The notes under the pieces were generated by a model. That model saw only the letters and a program-made list of their open reading frames with translations, was not told where the DNA came from and ran no database searches. Below are positions 52,655-61,619 of a stretch of DNA of 64,000 nt, one piece after another. This stretch comes from Peribacillus faecalis. Its GTDB lineage: Bacteria; Bacillota; Bacilli; Bacillales; DSM-1321. The stretch lies in NCBI RefSeq assembly GCF_014712675.1, contig NZ_JACXSI010000008.1, forward strand, positions 25,145 through 89,144, read 5' to 3'. The position numbers and the translations under genes are program-made. Every line of letters starts with the position of its first letter. Positions within the stretch are counted from its first letter, which is position 1.

Positions 52655-54778
52655 ATGAAAAAAGAAACGGCAAAGAAGAAAAAATCGCATATACCTTTTC
52701 GGATGAATGCTTTATTTTTTATTGTCTTTTTATTGTTCTCGGGATTGATTTTCAGGCTGGGAGTTGTTCAAATTGTGGACGGAGAAGATTATCTCAGTAA
52801 AGTGGAACAGACAGAAGAAGTGACAGTAAATGGATCTGTCCCTCGAGGTAAGCTGTTGGATCGTCATTACAGAACTATTGTCGATAACACGTCTGTAGAT
52901 GCGATTACATATACAAGATACCAAGGAACGACTAATGAGGAAATGCTTGAGCTTGCCCGTAAGTTATCGAAAATTATTGTAATGGATGATAAAAAGGTAA
53001 CTGATCGGGATAAGCGTGATTTTTGGATTTTGCTGAATCCTGAAAGGGCGGAAGCGAAGATCACTGAAGAAGAGTTAAAACTTGTTCAGGAAGAAAAACT
53101 GACGCAAGGGCAGTTGTACAAGATGCAGGTCAATCGGGTCACTGAGAAGGAATTAGCGGAACTTGATGCCGAAGACCAAAAAGTTTTAGCTATATATCGT
53201 GAGATGGCCAGTGCTAAGGCATTGACACCCAAAATTATAAAAAATGAAAATGTCACTAGTGAAGAAGTAGCCATTATAAGCGAGAACTTAGAATCATTGC
53301 CCGGGATTGATGTTTTCACAGATTGGGAGCGTGTATTCCCGTATGATAAAACCTTAAGCTCCATTATCGGGAGAGTTACTGATACAGACAAAGGATTACC
53401 TGAGGATAAGCTCGACTATTACACGATCAGGGACTACCAACGTAATGACCGAGTAGGAGTCAGTAATCTTGAAATGCAGTATGAAGATATTTTATCCGGT
53501 GAAAAATCAAAGGAACGAAATATAACGGATAAAGCTGGAAATGTCATTGAATCAATGGTTGTTTCAGAAGGACAACGCGGAAAAGACTTGGTGATGACAA
53601 TAGATATCGATTTACAGAAGAAAATGGAGCAAATACTCGAAGAAGAATTGAGAGCGAAAAAAGCGATGGGCGGTACGTATTTATTAGACCGAGCCTTCAT
53701 TGTCATGATGGATCCGAATACAGGTGAAGTGCTCTCGATGGCAGGCAAGAGGTTTGTAAAGAATGAACAAGGTAAAATGGAGCTCCAGGACTTTGCACAA
53801 GGTACAATAACAACTTCTTATAATGTCGGTTCCTCTGTAAAAGGAGCTACCGTTTTAATGGGCTACCAAACAGGAGCGATTTCACCGGGCAGCTACATTT
53901 ATGACCAAACGCTTCACATAAAAGGCACGCCGCCAAAAGGCTCGTATACAAACATGGGTTCAATTAACGATCTTACCGCACTCAAAAGGTCATCCAATGT
54001 GTATATGTTTATGACGGCAATCAGGATGGGGAAATCTACATACAGACCCAATCAGCCGCTTTCGCTTGACCAAGATTTATATGATGAAATGAGATACTAT
54101 TACAACCAGTTTGGCTTAGGGGTACGAACAGGCATTGATTTGCCGAATGAAAGCAGAGGTATGCCAGGAGAAAATAGTCTGCAGGTCGGGAAAATTCTCG
54201 ACTTATCAATTGGACAATATGACACATATACAACAATGCAAATGGCGCAATATGTATCGACGATTGCAAATGGCGGAAAACGGATTCAACCGCGTGTAGT
54301 GAAAGAAATCAGGGAACCTTCTGTTGATTCGGATGAATTAGGGCAAGTTGTAATGACTATAGAGCCGAAAGTTTTAAATACGTTAGATATGAAACCGGAA
54401 TGGATCAAAAGAGTACAAGAAGGTTTTAGACAAGTGATGCAGTCTCCTGGAGGCACTGCAAGCGGTTTTGCGCGCGAACCATACAGCCCGGCCGGAAAAA
54501 CGGGAACAGCTGAATCATTTTATGATGGTCCGGAAAAAGAGAAGTACGGAGTTGCTCCAACGATGAATCTTTCACTTGTCGCTTATGCTCCTCATAATAA
54601 TCCGGAGATTGCCATGGCTATTATTGTTCCGTGGGCCTATCAAGGGAGAAGCGGCCATAGTATCAATCTTGATATTGGGAAAAAAGCATTCCAGGCCTAC
54701 TTTGAATTAAAGGAAAATCGTCAAAGTCAACAAGTTGCTGGTGCGGAAGAAGAAACAGCAGCAACTGATACAGATTAA
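52655..54778 (+). CDS. pbpA: class B penicillin-binding protein 2 (second of two)
   Basis: 707 residues, collinear with the protein at 50346 and clearly its paralogue. Anchor segment is MNALFFIVFLLFSGLIFRLG. Motifs: SxxK as GSSVKGAT, SxN as RSSNVYMFM, KTG as PAGKTGTAESF. The tail is short and acidic. GGGAGGG lies upstream of the ATG at some distance (about 15 bases). Being separated from the first copy by a terminator, it likely has its own promoter. B. subtilis has one pbpA at this site, so this is a local duplication; the two may differ in growth phase or in beta-lactam sensitivity, which is inference. Confidence 0.93.
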   Translation: MKKETAKKKKSHIPFRMNALFFIVFLLFSGLIFRLGVVQIVDGEDYLSKVEQTEEVTVNGSVPRGKLLDRHYRTIVDNTSVDAITYTRYQGTTNEEMLELARKLSKIIVMDDKKVTDRDKRDFWILLNPERAEAKITEEELKLVQEEKLTQGQLYKMQVNRVTEKELAELDAEDQKVLAIYREMASAKALTPKIIKNENVTSEEVAIISENLESLPGIDVFTDWERVFPYDKTLSSIIGRVTDTDKGLPEDKLDYYTIRDYQRNDRVGVSNLEMQYEDILSGEKSKERNITDKAGNVIESMVVSEGQRGKDLVMTIDIDLQKKMEQILEEELRAKKAMGGTYLLDRAFIVMMDPNTGEVLSMAGKRFVKNEQGKMELQDFAQGTITTSYNVGSSVKGATVLMGYQTGAISPGSYIYDQTLHIKGTPPKGSYTNMGSINDLTALKRSSNVYMFMTAIRMGKSTYRPNQPLSLDQDLYDEMRYYYNQFGLGVRTGIDLPNESRGMPGENSLQVGKILDLSIGQYDTYTTMQMAQYVSTIANGGKRIQPRVVKEIREPSVDSDELGQVVMTIEPKVLNTLDMKPEWIKRVQEGFRQVMQSPGGTASGFAREPYSPAGKTGTAESFYDGPEKEKYGVAPTMNLSLVAYAPHNNPEIAMAIIVPWAYQGRSGHSINLDIGKKAFQAYFELKENRQSQQVAGAEEETAATDTD

Positions 54779-54785
54779 TAGATTA

Positions 54786-54821
54786 AGAGGCAAACTCGAG
54801 CAGAGCTTGTCTCTTTTTTTG
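54786..54821 (+). terminator. intrinsic terminator after the second pbp gene
   Basis: AGAGGCAAACTC and GAGCTTGTCTCT form an interrupted stem with TTTTTTT after it. An R1-related repeat follows. Confidence 0.8.
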
Positions 54822-54832
54822 TTAAAAGAAAA

Positions 54833-54906
54833 GTGTCCTTTTTCATTGGAGTAGTGGCAAGGAGCGAAACCAAAAATGAACAAGGACCGGTGACGGTTTT
54901 TTCTTA
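54833..54906 (+). repeat. R1-related repeat, copy D
   Basis: Begins GTGTCCTTTTTCATTGGAG, differs in the centre, and ends CAAGGACCGGTGACGG followed by TTTTTTCTTA. It shares the arms and the ACCG-GTGA-CGGT terminator-like hairpin with the other R1 units. It lies between pbp2 and the Pho box. Confidence 0.7.
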
Positions 54907-54908
54907 TT

Positions 54909-54946
54909 TTTACAATTATCATACAGTTCTTTACATTTCTTTAACA
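54909..54946 (+). promoter_or_regulatory. PhoP-binding (Pho box) array upstream of pstS
   Basis: Four TT(T/A)ACA-like hexamers lie 10-11 bases apart: TTTACA at 54909, CATACA at 54920, TTTACA at 54930, TTAACA at 54941. This spacing is the known arrangement for PhoP in Bacillus. A TTAATAGT-like -10 lies about 20 bases further down. It would switch on pstSCAB in low phosphate. Confidence 0.85.
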
Positions 54947-55037
54947 GTCCATTTATATGGCATTAATAGTCGTTCGTTAAGATGTATTTGTAAGGGAAAT
55001 ACAAATAAACGAATGAAGTAATCAGGAGGATGTAGGA

Positions 55038-56006
55038 ATGAATGGTTTTAAGAAGTTGCTTTTATTGGTTTCAATGATTGGAATACTGGCAATTATGGCG
55101 GCATGCGGAAGCGAGGCCGAAAGTGGCAGCTCAGAGGATTCAAACGGATCAAATGAAGAAACATTAAATGGGTCAGTATTGATTGACGGATCTTCTACCG
55201 TGTTCCCTATCATGGAAGCAGTATCTGAAGAATATATGGCAGAACAACCTGAAGTTCAAGTATCTGTTGGATTTTCCGGAACTGGCGGCGGCTTCAAAAA
55301 GTTTATCGCCAGCGAAACAGATATGAGTAATGCATCTCGTACGATTAAAGATGAAGAAAAAGCGGAATTAGAAGCAAATGGTGTTGAGTTTACAGAGTTT
55401 GAATTAGCGAAAGATGGTATCTCTATTGTTGTCAATAAAGACAATGAATGGGTAGATTCGTTAACAATAGAAGAATTGCAAGCGATGTGGGTTGATAATG
55501 GAAAAACTAAGCTTTGGTCTGATATTCGTCCTGAATGGCCTGCAGAGGAAATTAAGTTTTATTCTCCGGGAACGGATTCGGGTACATTTGATTACTTTAA
55601 TGAAGTAATTCTTGATGAACAAGCATTGGTAGCAAATGCGACATTATCAGAAGATGATAATGTATTAGTTCAAGGTGTAAGCGGCGATAAGAATGCAATC
55701 GGGTTCTTCGGGTATGCTTATTATTCTGAAAATAAAGATAAGTTAAAAGTGGTTGCCATCGATGGCGGAAATGGTGCAGTTGAGCCTACAAACAAGACAA
55801 TTAATGATGGCTCGTATTCACCACTTTCACGTCCTGTATTCACATATGTAGCAAACGAAGCAGTAACAACTAAACCTCAAGTAGCTGATTTTATGAAATT
55901 CACTTTAGAAAATGTAGGCGACCTAGCTGAAGAAGTTGGATACGTAAGATTGACTGATGAAGAATATGCTAAATCACTTCAAGTATTCGAAGATCTGATT
56001 AAATAA
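55038..56006 (+). CDS. pstS: phosphate-binding lipoprotein PstS
   Basis: 322 residues. The signal peptide ends in a lipobox (IMAAC), so Cys 23 is lipidated and the protein is anchored outside. A Ser/Glu/Asn-rich linker follows and then the binding domain: DGSSTVFPIMEAVSEEYM, FSGTGGGFKKFIASETDMSN, and SPGTDSGTFDYFNEVI supply the phosphate-contact residues. AGGAGG lies before the ATG. It is the first gene of the pst operon under the Pho box at 54909, and its mRNA is separated from pstC by a hairpin. Confidence 0.96.
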   Translation: MNGFKKLLLLVSMIGILAIMAACGSEAESGSSEDSNGSNEETLNGSVLIDGSSTVFPIMEAVSEEYMAEQPEVQVSVGFSGTGGGFKKFIASETDMSNASRTIKDEEKAELEANGVEFTEFELAKDGISIVVNKDNEWVDSLTIEELQAMWVDNGKTKLWSDIRPEWPAEEIKFYSPGTDSGTFDYFNEVILDEQALVANATLSEDDNVLVQGVSGDKNAIGFFGYAYYSENKDKLKVVAIDGGNGAVEPTNKTINDGSYSPLSRPVFTYVANEAVTTKPQVADFMKFTLENVGDLAEEVGYVRLTDEEYAKSLQVFEDLIK

Positions 56007-56012
56007 TTGGAC

Positions 56013-56055
56013 AGGTAGAAGCCGCCGAAGTATTTATTTGCGGCAGCTTCTGCCT
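56013..56055 (+). other. intercistronic hairpin between pstS and pstC
   Basis: AGGTAGAAGCCGCCG and CGGCAGCTTCTGCCT pair with one internal mismatch over about 14 positions. No T-run follows, so it is better seen as an RNA stabiliser that raises PstS relative to the permease subunits, possibly with partial termination. Confidence 0.7.
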
Positions 56056-56083
56056 CTTGATGTTTTGGGAAGGGGTTTTTAAA

Positions 56084-57025
56084 TTGGCTCTTGGTGAACA
56101 AAAGAAATCGATAGGTCAATTAATTGAAGAGAAAAAACAAAGAAATAACCGTTTTAATTTTGAAGAAATTGTACCTTATATCTTACTTTTCACAGCAATT
56201 GTTTCTGTATTAACGACGATTGGCATTGTTTTCACATTGATTCTTGAAACGTTCGAGTTTTTTTCGCGAGTATCAATTGTTGATTTTTTAACAGCGGATA
56301 AATGGTATCCTTTCGCTGCCGACAACCCCAGTTACGGCATTACCGCGTTAATATCAGGCACTTTAAAGGTTACAGTTATCGCAGCATTGGTAGCTGTGCC
56401 AATCGGAATTGCAGCGGCTATATATTTAAGTGAGTATGCAAGTGAAAGAACGAGAAAAGTAGTTAAACCAATCCTGGAAATTTTGGCTGGTGTGCCGACA
56501 ATTGTATATGGTTTCTTCGCTTTAACATTTGTTACTCCTTTATTGAGAGAGAGGTTTCCGGCAATCGAGATGTTTAATGCGGTTAGTCCCGGCATTGTTG
56601 TAGGAATTATGATTATCCCGATGATCGCTTCGCTTTCCGAAGATGCTATGTCATCTGTGCCAAATTCGATACGTGAAGGCGCTTTTGCCCTCGGATCAAC
56701 CAAACTGGAAACTACATTTAAAGTCATCTTGCCGGCTGCGATTTCCGGCATAATGGCATCGATTGTTTTGGCGCTGTCCAGAGCAATCGGTGAAACAATG
56801 ATCGTATCTGTTGCCGGAGGGGCGACCCCGATTTTAAGCTGGGATATCACTTCATCAATACAGACAATGACGGCTTATATTGTTCAAGTAAGTACAGGAG
56901 ATGCAGGCTATGGAACAACGATTTATTACAGCATTTATGCAGTAGGTACAACGCTGTTTATTTTCACGCTGCTGATGAACTTATTGGCTCAATATATCTC
57001 TCGAAAATTTAGGGAGGTTTACTGA
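56084..57025 (+). CDS. pstC: phosphate ABC transporter permease PstC
   Basis: An inner-membrane subunit with six membrane segments. The start is likely the TTG at 56084, which follows GGAAGGGG with 8-base spacing; the frame is open to 56057. From that start the product has 313 residues. Conserved parts include DFLTADKWYPFA, YGITALISGTLKVT, AIYLSEYAS, EILAGVPTIVYGFFAL, and the EAA loop SVPNSIREGAFALGSTKLET. The stop TGA overlaps the ATG of pstA by one base, so translation is coupled. Confidence 0.94.
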   Translation: MALGEQKKSIGQLIEEKKQRNNRFNFEEIVPYILLFTAIVSVLTTIGIVFTLILETFEFFSRVSIVDFLTADKWYPFAADNPSYGITALISGTLKVTVIAALVAVPIGIAAAIYLSEYASERTRKVVKPILEILAGVPTIVYGFFALTFVTPLLRERFPAIEMFNAVSPGIVVGIMIIPMIASLSEDAMSSVPNSIREGAFALGSTKLETTFKVILPAAISGIMASIVLALSRAIGETMIVSVAGGATPILSWDITSSIQTMTAYIVQVSTGDAGYGTTIYYSIYAVGTTLFIFTLLMNLLAQYISRKFREVY

Positions 57026-57903
57026 TGAATTTAATTGATAATGCAAAAGTAATGAAACGGATGTCAGGCCGATTAAAATTAAATGTTTTATTCAAGTTAG
57101 TGTTTGCGGCAGCAACACTATTTGGACTGTTGGTACTTGCGGTGCTTCTTTATCGTATATTCTCTCAAGGTATTTCGTATGTGGATTTATCATTCTTTGG
57201 AAACTTTGCCTCAAGAAAGCCGGAAGAAGCCGGAATAAAGGCAGCATTTATCGGAACAATCTGGCTTATGGCAGTAGTCGCACCTATTACGCTTACCCTT
57301 GGTGTCGGCACGGCAATTTATTTAGAAGAATATGCGAAGGACAATAAATTTACCGCTTTTATTAAAGTTAATATATCGAACTTGGCCGGAGTTCCGTCTA
57401 TTGTATTTGGGTTGCTTGGTTTAACTATTTTTGTGCGTGCTTTAGCACTGGACCGTTCCGTACTTGCTGCGGGGTTAACAATGAGCTTGCTTGTATTACC
57501 GGTCATAATTGTTGCTGCTCAAGAAGCGATTCGTGCTGTGCCGCGGGAGCTAAGAGAAGCTTCATACGGGATGGGAGCAACAAAATGGCAGACGATTGTC
57601 AGAGTTGTACTGCCGACTGCTCTTCCCGGTATTGCTACAGGGGCAATTTTGGCGCTATCTCGAGTAATAGGAGAAACGGCTCCGCTAGTCGTCATTGGCA
57701 TTCCGATGTTTGTAGCCTTTTTGCCTCAATCTGTTTTTGATACTTTTACCGTATTGCCGATGCAGATTTACAACTGGACATCACGTCCGCAAGAGGAGTT
57801 CCAGTATGTGGCCGCTGCCGGAATTATTGTGTTGTTGACTATGTTGGTTTTGATGAACAGTATCGCGATATTTATTCGAAATAAATTTCAAAAACGCTTT
57901 TAG
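57025..57903 (+). CDS. pstA: phosphate ABC transporter permease PstA
   Basis: 292 residues, six membrane segments. Family marks: FFGNFASRKPEEAGIKAAFI, GVGTAIYLEEYAKD, NLAGVPSIVFGLLGL, EAA loop AVPRELREASYGMGATKWQT, and ALSRVIGETAPLVVIG. GGGAGG within the 3' end of pstC serves as its ribosome binding site. It pairs with PstC to form the channel of the phosphate importer. Confidence 0.96.
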   Translation: MNLIDNAKVMKRMSGRLKLNVLFKLVFAAATLFGLLVLAVLLYRIFSQGISYVDLSFFGNFASRKPEEAGIKAAFIGTIWLMAVVAPITLTLGVGTAIYLEEYAKDNKFTAFIKVNISNLAGVPSIVFGLLGLTIFVRALALDRSVLAAGLTMSLLVLPVIIVAAQEAIRAVPRELREASYGMGATKWQTIVRVVLPTALPGIATGAILALSRVIGETAPLVVIGIPMFVAFLPQSVFDTFTVLPMQIYNWTSRPQEEFQYVAAAGIIVLLTMLVLMNSIAIFIRNKFQKRF

Positions 57904-57915
57904 GGGGAATGAAGG

Positions 57916-58731
57916 ATGGCGATGACACTTTTAAGAAACCATACGGAAAATGTAGTTAAAAAGGATCGTTCTGCTATACAAAAAGTTTATGAAACAAAGC
58001 AATTAAATTTATGGTATGGCGATAAGCATGCTTTGAAGGAAGTAAGCCTTGATATTTATGAAAACGAAGTAACAGCAATAATCGGTCCTTCAGGATGCGG
58101 AAAATCAACTTATTTGAAAGCTTTGAACCGGATGATTGAAATGGTTCCATCTGTTAAGACAGCGGGTGAGATCAATTATCGCGGAAGGAACATACTAGAC
58201 CGTTCCTATAAAGTTGAAGAGCTGAGGACAAAAGTCGGCATGGTATTTCAAAAGCCGAATCCTTTTCCGAAATCGGTTTACGAAAATGTTATATATGGAC
58301 CAAAGATTCATGGAATCCGCGATAAAAAAATCTTAATGGAAATTGCCGAGAAAAGCTTGAAGCAGGCGGCTATATGGGATGAAGTAAAGGATCGTTTGCA
58401 TGACAATGCATACGGGTTGTCAGGGGGACAGCAACAGCGACTTTGCATTGCGCGCTGTTTAGCGATTGAACCGGATGTTATTTTAATGGATGAACCTACT
58501 TCTGCACTTGACCCGATTTCTACTTCAAAGGTAGAGGACTTAGTTCAAGAGTTGAAGGAGAGATATAGCATAATTATTGTGACGCACAATATGCAGCAGG
58601 CAGCCCGTATTTCTGACAAAACGGCCTTCTTTTTAAATGGGGAAGTTATTGAGGTGGATGATACTAACTTGATCTTTTCAAGACCGTTTGACAAAAGAAC
58701 AGAAGACTATATTTCAGGTCGTTTCGGTTAA
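57916..58731 (+). CDS. pstB: phosphate ABC transporter ATPase PstB
   Basis: 271 residues with Walker [11 protein letters not shown]-loop [13 protein letters not shown] (typical of PstB), signature [15 protein letters not shown], Walker [14 protein letters not shown], and switch [13 protein letters not shown]. The C-terminus ends [10 protein letters not shown] as in the family. GGGGGA precedes the first ATG; a second ATG lies two codons on. Only one pstB is present where B. subtilis has two. No phoU gene follows. Confidence 0.96.
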   Translation: MAMTLLRNHTENVVKKDRSAIQKVYETKQLNLWYGDKHALKEVSLDIYENEVTAIIGPSGCGKSTYLKALNRMIEMVPSVKTAGEINYRGRNILDRSYKVEELRTKVGMVFQKPNPFPKSVYENVIYGPKIHGIRDKKILMEIAEKSLKQAAIWDEVKDRLHDNAYGLSGGQQQRLCIARCLAIEPDVILMDEPTSALDPISTSKVEDLVQELKERYSIIIVTHNMQQAARISDKTAFFLNGEVIEVDDTNLIFSRPFDKRTEDYISGRFG

Positions 58732-58737
58732 ATTTTG

Positions 58738-58768
58738 TTAATGAAAAAGGACCGGTGTCGGTTTTTCT
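58738..58768 (+). repeat. R1 repeat 3' half, copy E
   Basis: ATGAAAAAGGACCGGTGTCGGTTTTTCTTTT, shown in parts as GAAAAAGGACCGG and TGTCGGTTTTTCTT. It is the terminator-like end of R1, seven bases after pstB. It probably ends the pst transcript together with the next hairpin. Confidence 0.7.
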
Positions 58769-58775
58769 TTTCAAA

Positions 58776-58817
58776 AAGCTGTCCTGAGAGTGGATTATGC
58801 TCTCCGGACAGCTTATT
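58776..58817. terminator. terminator between pstB and the convergent MltG-like gene
   Basis: AAGCTGTCCTGAGAG and CTCTCCGGACAGCTT pair over 15 positions with one mismatch and an 8-base loop. It is flanked by AAAA and TATTT and can serve both strands. Confidence 0.85.
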
Positions 58818-58833
58818 TCCGTAGTTTTTAAGA

Positions 58834-59280
58834 TTATTTTGTAATCGTATCTGAAATTTCTTCAAAGGTCATCCCTTTATGTAATTGATAGGTCCCTATC
58901 TGGATTTTTTTCGCTAAGTCATGATCTTTTAAATAAATCTCAAATTGGTCAGCATCTTCAATAATATTGTTTTCAAAGAGAAGGCGGGAGATATCATCAG
59001 AGCCCATTCCGGTTGGGATTTGGAATTGGTAGGTCTCAGATTCGGAAGGTGTGATAGTTTGCGTTTCTTCCTTCTTTGGTGTCGTCTCTTGATTAATAGC
59101 TTCCTTGTTTGTGGATTCCTTCTCGACAAGCTCATATCCCATCTCAATGCTTGCTTGTTTTAAATCTTCAAGTTTTAAATCTTGCTGCGAATTTTTTTCT
59201 ATAAAATAATAGAAGCCGCCGATTACGATTGCGGCAAAAAGCAAACCTGCTGCAAAACCTCTAATACTGTCTCTGCTCAT
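58834..59280 (-). CDS. YqzC-like membrane protein with endolytic-transglycosylase-like tail
   Basis: 148 residues: an N-terminal membrane anchor (IRGFAAGLLFAAIVIGGFYYF), a charged linker rich in Glu, Lys and Thr, and a C-terminal domain of about 60 residues (FQIPTGMGSDDISRLLFENN, then IIEDADQFEIYLKDHD, and IGTYQLHKGMTFEEI). That domain resembles the LysM-like N-terminal module of MltG/YceG, without its catalytic part. B. subtilis yqzC has the same place after pstB. It probably faces the wall. Function unknown. Confidence 0.78.
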   Translation of the reverse strand: MSRDSIRGFAAGLLFAAIVIGGFYYFIEKNSQQDLKLEDLKQASIEMGYELVEKESTNKEAINQETTPKKEETQTITPSESETYQFQIPTGMGSDDISRLLFENNIIEDADQFEIYLKDHDLAKKIQIGTYQLHKGMTFEEISDTITK

Positions 59281-59298
59281 ATGTGAATTCCCCTTTTG

Positions 59299-59649
59299 TT
59301 AACTATTTTGCAATATTTGCATAATATCATCGTGAGACAAAGTAGAACGAGCTGAAATTTCATCTATTGAGAAACCTTGCTGATAAAGTGATTTAACTTG
59401 ATTTTTCAATATTTCACTAATTCTTGTCGTATTTTCTTGAAAATCAGACGGAATAGAACTATGCTCGGGAGTCAATAATTCTTCTTCCAGTATACGAACT
59501 TGTCTTTTGAGCTGATATATATCCTGTATATGTTGTAACGACATTTCCTCAACGTTTCTTTCTAATTCGGATACGCGATCGATCTTGAAAAAAGACAAAA
59601 TAAATAACAAAATAGCAAGCACAAGCAAACTGATTATTACGATCTCCAT
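59299..59649 (-). CDS. single-pass membrane protein with coiled coil (YqzD-like)
   Basis: 116 residues from the ATG at 59649, chosen because AGGGGTGG lies upstream; the frame extends to 59703, but without a binding site. One membrane segment (VIISLLVLAILLFILSFF), then a coiled coil (RVSELERNVEEMSLQHIQ), then a C-terminal helix-turn-helix-like part (LYQQGFSIDEISARSTLSHD). It lies 18 bp upstream of the MltG-like gene on the same strand, so they form a pair. Function unknown. Confidence 0.72.
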   Translation of the reverse strand: MEIVIISLLVLAILLFILSFFKIDRVSELERNVEEMSLQHIQDIYQLKRQVRILEEELLTPEHSSIPSDFQENTTRISEILKNQVKSLYQQGFSIDEISARSTLSHDDIMQILQNS

Positions 59650-60070
59650 TATGTCCACCCCTTGTATGAATTGTACAAATATATCATACACATTTTTAAA
59701 CAATTTTGGGGAAATATTTGGGTATATTGTTTTCTTTTGCGTGGAACATATAAGAAATTTTGTGGTAACTTGTCGTTTTCTATGATGGTTTTATGATTAA
59801 CAAAAAAATTTAATGCCAAAACCATAGAAATAGCATGTTCTTGCAGGGTTACAGCAATTATCGACAAATTGTGTTCATTGTATAATATTATGTAAAATGC
59901 TACCATATTTATAAGGAATTTCTATTTTTGATAATTAAGGTATAGATTTTCTGAAGCGCTTACATTAGAGGGTGCTTAGGCTGATAAATAATAAAAAGTT
60001 ATCTGCGGAAACTATAATTATGTCGCAGATTGATAATATGAAGAAAATTTACTGAAAGGGAGAGAAGGCT
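59650..60070. other. 420-base intergenic region with a cre-like 13-mer
   Basis: Divergent promoter region between the coiled-coil gene and the gene at 60071. TGAAGCGCTTACA at 59952-59964 matches the right half of a CcpA site and occurs again at 62459 before ldh. The rest is AT-rich and shows no gene. TTGCAGG...TTATAATATTATG near 59840-59890 might include a sigma-A promoter, but this is uncertain. Confidence 0.45.
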
Positions 60071-60712
60071 ATGCATCGTATGCCTCAATTGACAGTGAAC
60101 GGGCAAAAAAATCACCATGCTAAAATATCGGATTCGTTTTTATATGCAAATATAAATAACCCGATTCGTATTGGTGTGTTTTATGACGGTAAGATTGTTT
60201 GGAAGTATCCTGATATGACAGAGTTTCAGAAAGAAGAACAACCGATTCTATCGATTATGTCATTGAACTGTTCGGCGGAGTATGAAATGATTAAGTTTTG
60301 TCTATCCACAGACGAAAAGACGTGCCGAAATGTAAAGATTGTCGTTCAATACCAAAATTTAAATGATGCCCCATCGACGGCCTACTATAGTCCAAGTGAG
60401 TCGGCTATTGTTTCTTTCTCAGATGAAGGAGAGATGGTTTCTCTAATTGGCGGATCATTGGGCGGAAAACCTATGAAGCAATATTGTATTCATCCAAGAG
60501 AAAAATATAATCACAAACAATTGCAAAACATTTTAAAACGTGGGCAGCTGCCGATGTCCTGGATTGCTAAAGGAAATATATGCAGCACATTTATTTTTGA
60601 AACTGAGCTTTCTTCGCATTCGGAAGCGGAAGGAGTAGTTTGGATTTTTTATGCGAATTCCGAGGAGAAAGTGAAATACAGGAAAAGAGAATTAACTTCA
60701 AGCATTGTATAA
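60071..60712 (+). CDS. conserved hypothetical protein upstream of rpmG
   Basis: 213 residues; I do not recognise the family. It looks soluble, mostly beta-strand, with no signal peptide or membrane segment. Parts that look conserved: NNPIRIGVFYDGKIVWKYPD, SLNCSAEYEMIKFCLST, and RGQLPMSWIAKGNICSTFIF. GGGAGAGAAGG lies before the ATG. A cre-like sequence about 110 bases upstream suggests possible carbon regulation. It is probably a genuine gene by length, codon use and ribosome binding site. Confidence 0.7.
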   Translation: MHRMPQLTVNGQKNHHAKISDSFLYANINNPIRIGVFYDGKIVWKYPDMTEFQKEEQPILSIMSLNCSAEYEMIKFCLSTDEKTCRNVKIVVQYQNLNDAPSTAYYSPSESAIVSFSDEGEMVSLIGGSLGGKPMKQYCIHPREKYNHKQLQNILKRGQLPMSWIAKGNICSTFIFETELSSHSEAEGVVWIFYANSEEKVKYRKRELTSSIV

Positions 60713-60842
60713 TAATGATTCTTTACTATAGGAAGATAAAAGTTATCAACTTGATAAAAAACATACTAGCATTTCAAAAAGAAAAATGCTATTATAGAAA
60801 AGTCTTATGTAAAGATGACTCATGTTTGGAGGGAATTATACA

Positions 60843-60992
60843 ATGCGTGTAAATATTACGTTAGCTTGCACTGAGTGTGGAGACCGTAACTATATTTCTA
60901 AGAAAAATAAACGAAATAACCCAGACCGTCTTGAGCTTAAAAAATATTGCTCAAGAGAAAAACGTGCAACATTGCACCGTGAAACAAAGTAA
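60843..60992 (+). CDS. rpmG: 50S ribosomal protein L33
   Basis: Only 49 residues. Starts [20 protein letters not shown] and goes on with [16 protein letters not shown], ending [12 protein letters not shown]. The two CxxC halves of a zinc-binding L33 are incomplete: CTEC is present, but the second pair is reduced to one Cys (KYCSREK). This is the partly or non-zinc C-minus type, as in B. subtilis rpmGA. A strong GGAGGGAATTATACA site precedes the ATG. The order rpmG-fau matches B. subtilis. Confidence 0.95.
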   Translation: MRVNITLACTECGDRNYISKKNKRNNPDRLELKKYCSREKRATLHRETK

Positions 60993-60993
60993 G

Positions 60994-61023
60994 CAACAGG
61001 AATTACTCCTGTTGTTTTTTTTT
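60994..61023 (+). terminator. intrinsic terminator after rpmG
   Basis: CAACAGGA and TCCTGTTG form an 8-bp stem with a 5-base loop, followed by nine T residues. Confidence 0.92.
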
Positions 61024-61052
61024 ACATACATTTTTGGCTTAGGGGTATGAAT

Positions 61053-61619
61053 ATGAATAAAAAGAAGATTAGAAATGAAACGCGTGAAAAAATAATCAGT
61101 ATACCGGAAGAACAATTTCGACAACAATGCCAGTTTATTCATAAACGATTATTTCAATCTGTTGAATGGCTGAATTCGGATTGTATTGCAATCACAATCT
61201 CAACGAAATATGAAATAGACACCGTTCCTATCATTGAACAGGCTTGGGCCGAAGGAAAAAAAGTTGCTGTACCGAAATGTAATCCAAAAGATAGGAAGAT
61301 GACATTTCGTTATTTAGAGCATTTTAACCAATTAGAGAAAGTTTACAATGATTTGCAGGAACCGGTTGAAGCTTTTACTCGCACGGCAGTAATGGAAGAA
61401 TTGGATTTAATGATTGTTCCCGGTATCGCCTTTGCTCCGAATGGGTATCGTATCGGGTTTGGCGGCGGTTATTATGATCGTTTTCTGGAAAATTATAGAG
61501 GATCGACTGTTTCTTTACTCTTGCCGGAACAGCTTTATGAAAATATACCTTATGAGCCGTTTGATCAGCCAGTTCAAAAATTAATATTGCCGAATGGGGA
61601 AATGAGCATTGATGATTGA
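61053..61619 (+). CDS. 5-formyltetrahydrofolate cyclo-ligase
   Basis: Converts 5-formyl-THF to 5,10-methenyl-THF with ATP. About 188 residues. Landmarks: KIRNETREKIISIP, IAITISTKYEIDTVPII, KKVAVPKCNPKDRKMTFR, and the nucleotide-binding MIVPGIAFAPNGYRIGFGGG followed by YYDRFL. ATG 61053 has AGGGGT eight bases upstream; ATG 61047 would be too close. This corresponds to yqgN of B. subtilis. The 3' end overlaps the next gene by 8 bases. Confidence 0.93.
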   Translation: MNKKKIRNETREKIISIPEEQFRQQCQFIHKRLFQSVEWLNSDCIAITISTKYEIDTVPIIEQAWAEGKKVAVPKCNPKDRKMTFRYLEHFNQLEKVYNDLQEPVEAFTRTAVMEELDLMIVPGIAFAPNGYRIGFGGGYYDRFLENYRGSTVSLLLPEQLYENIPYEPFDQPVQKLILPNGEMSIDD

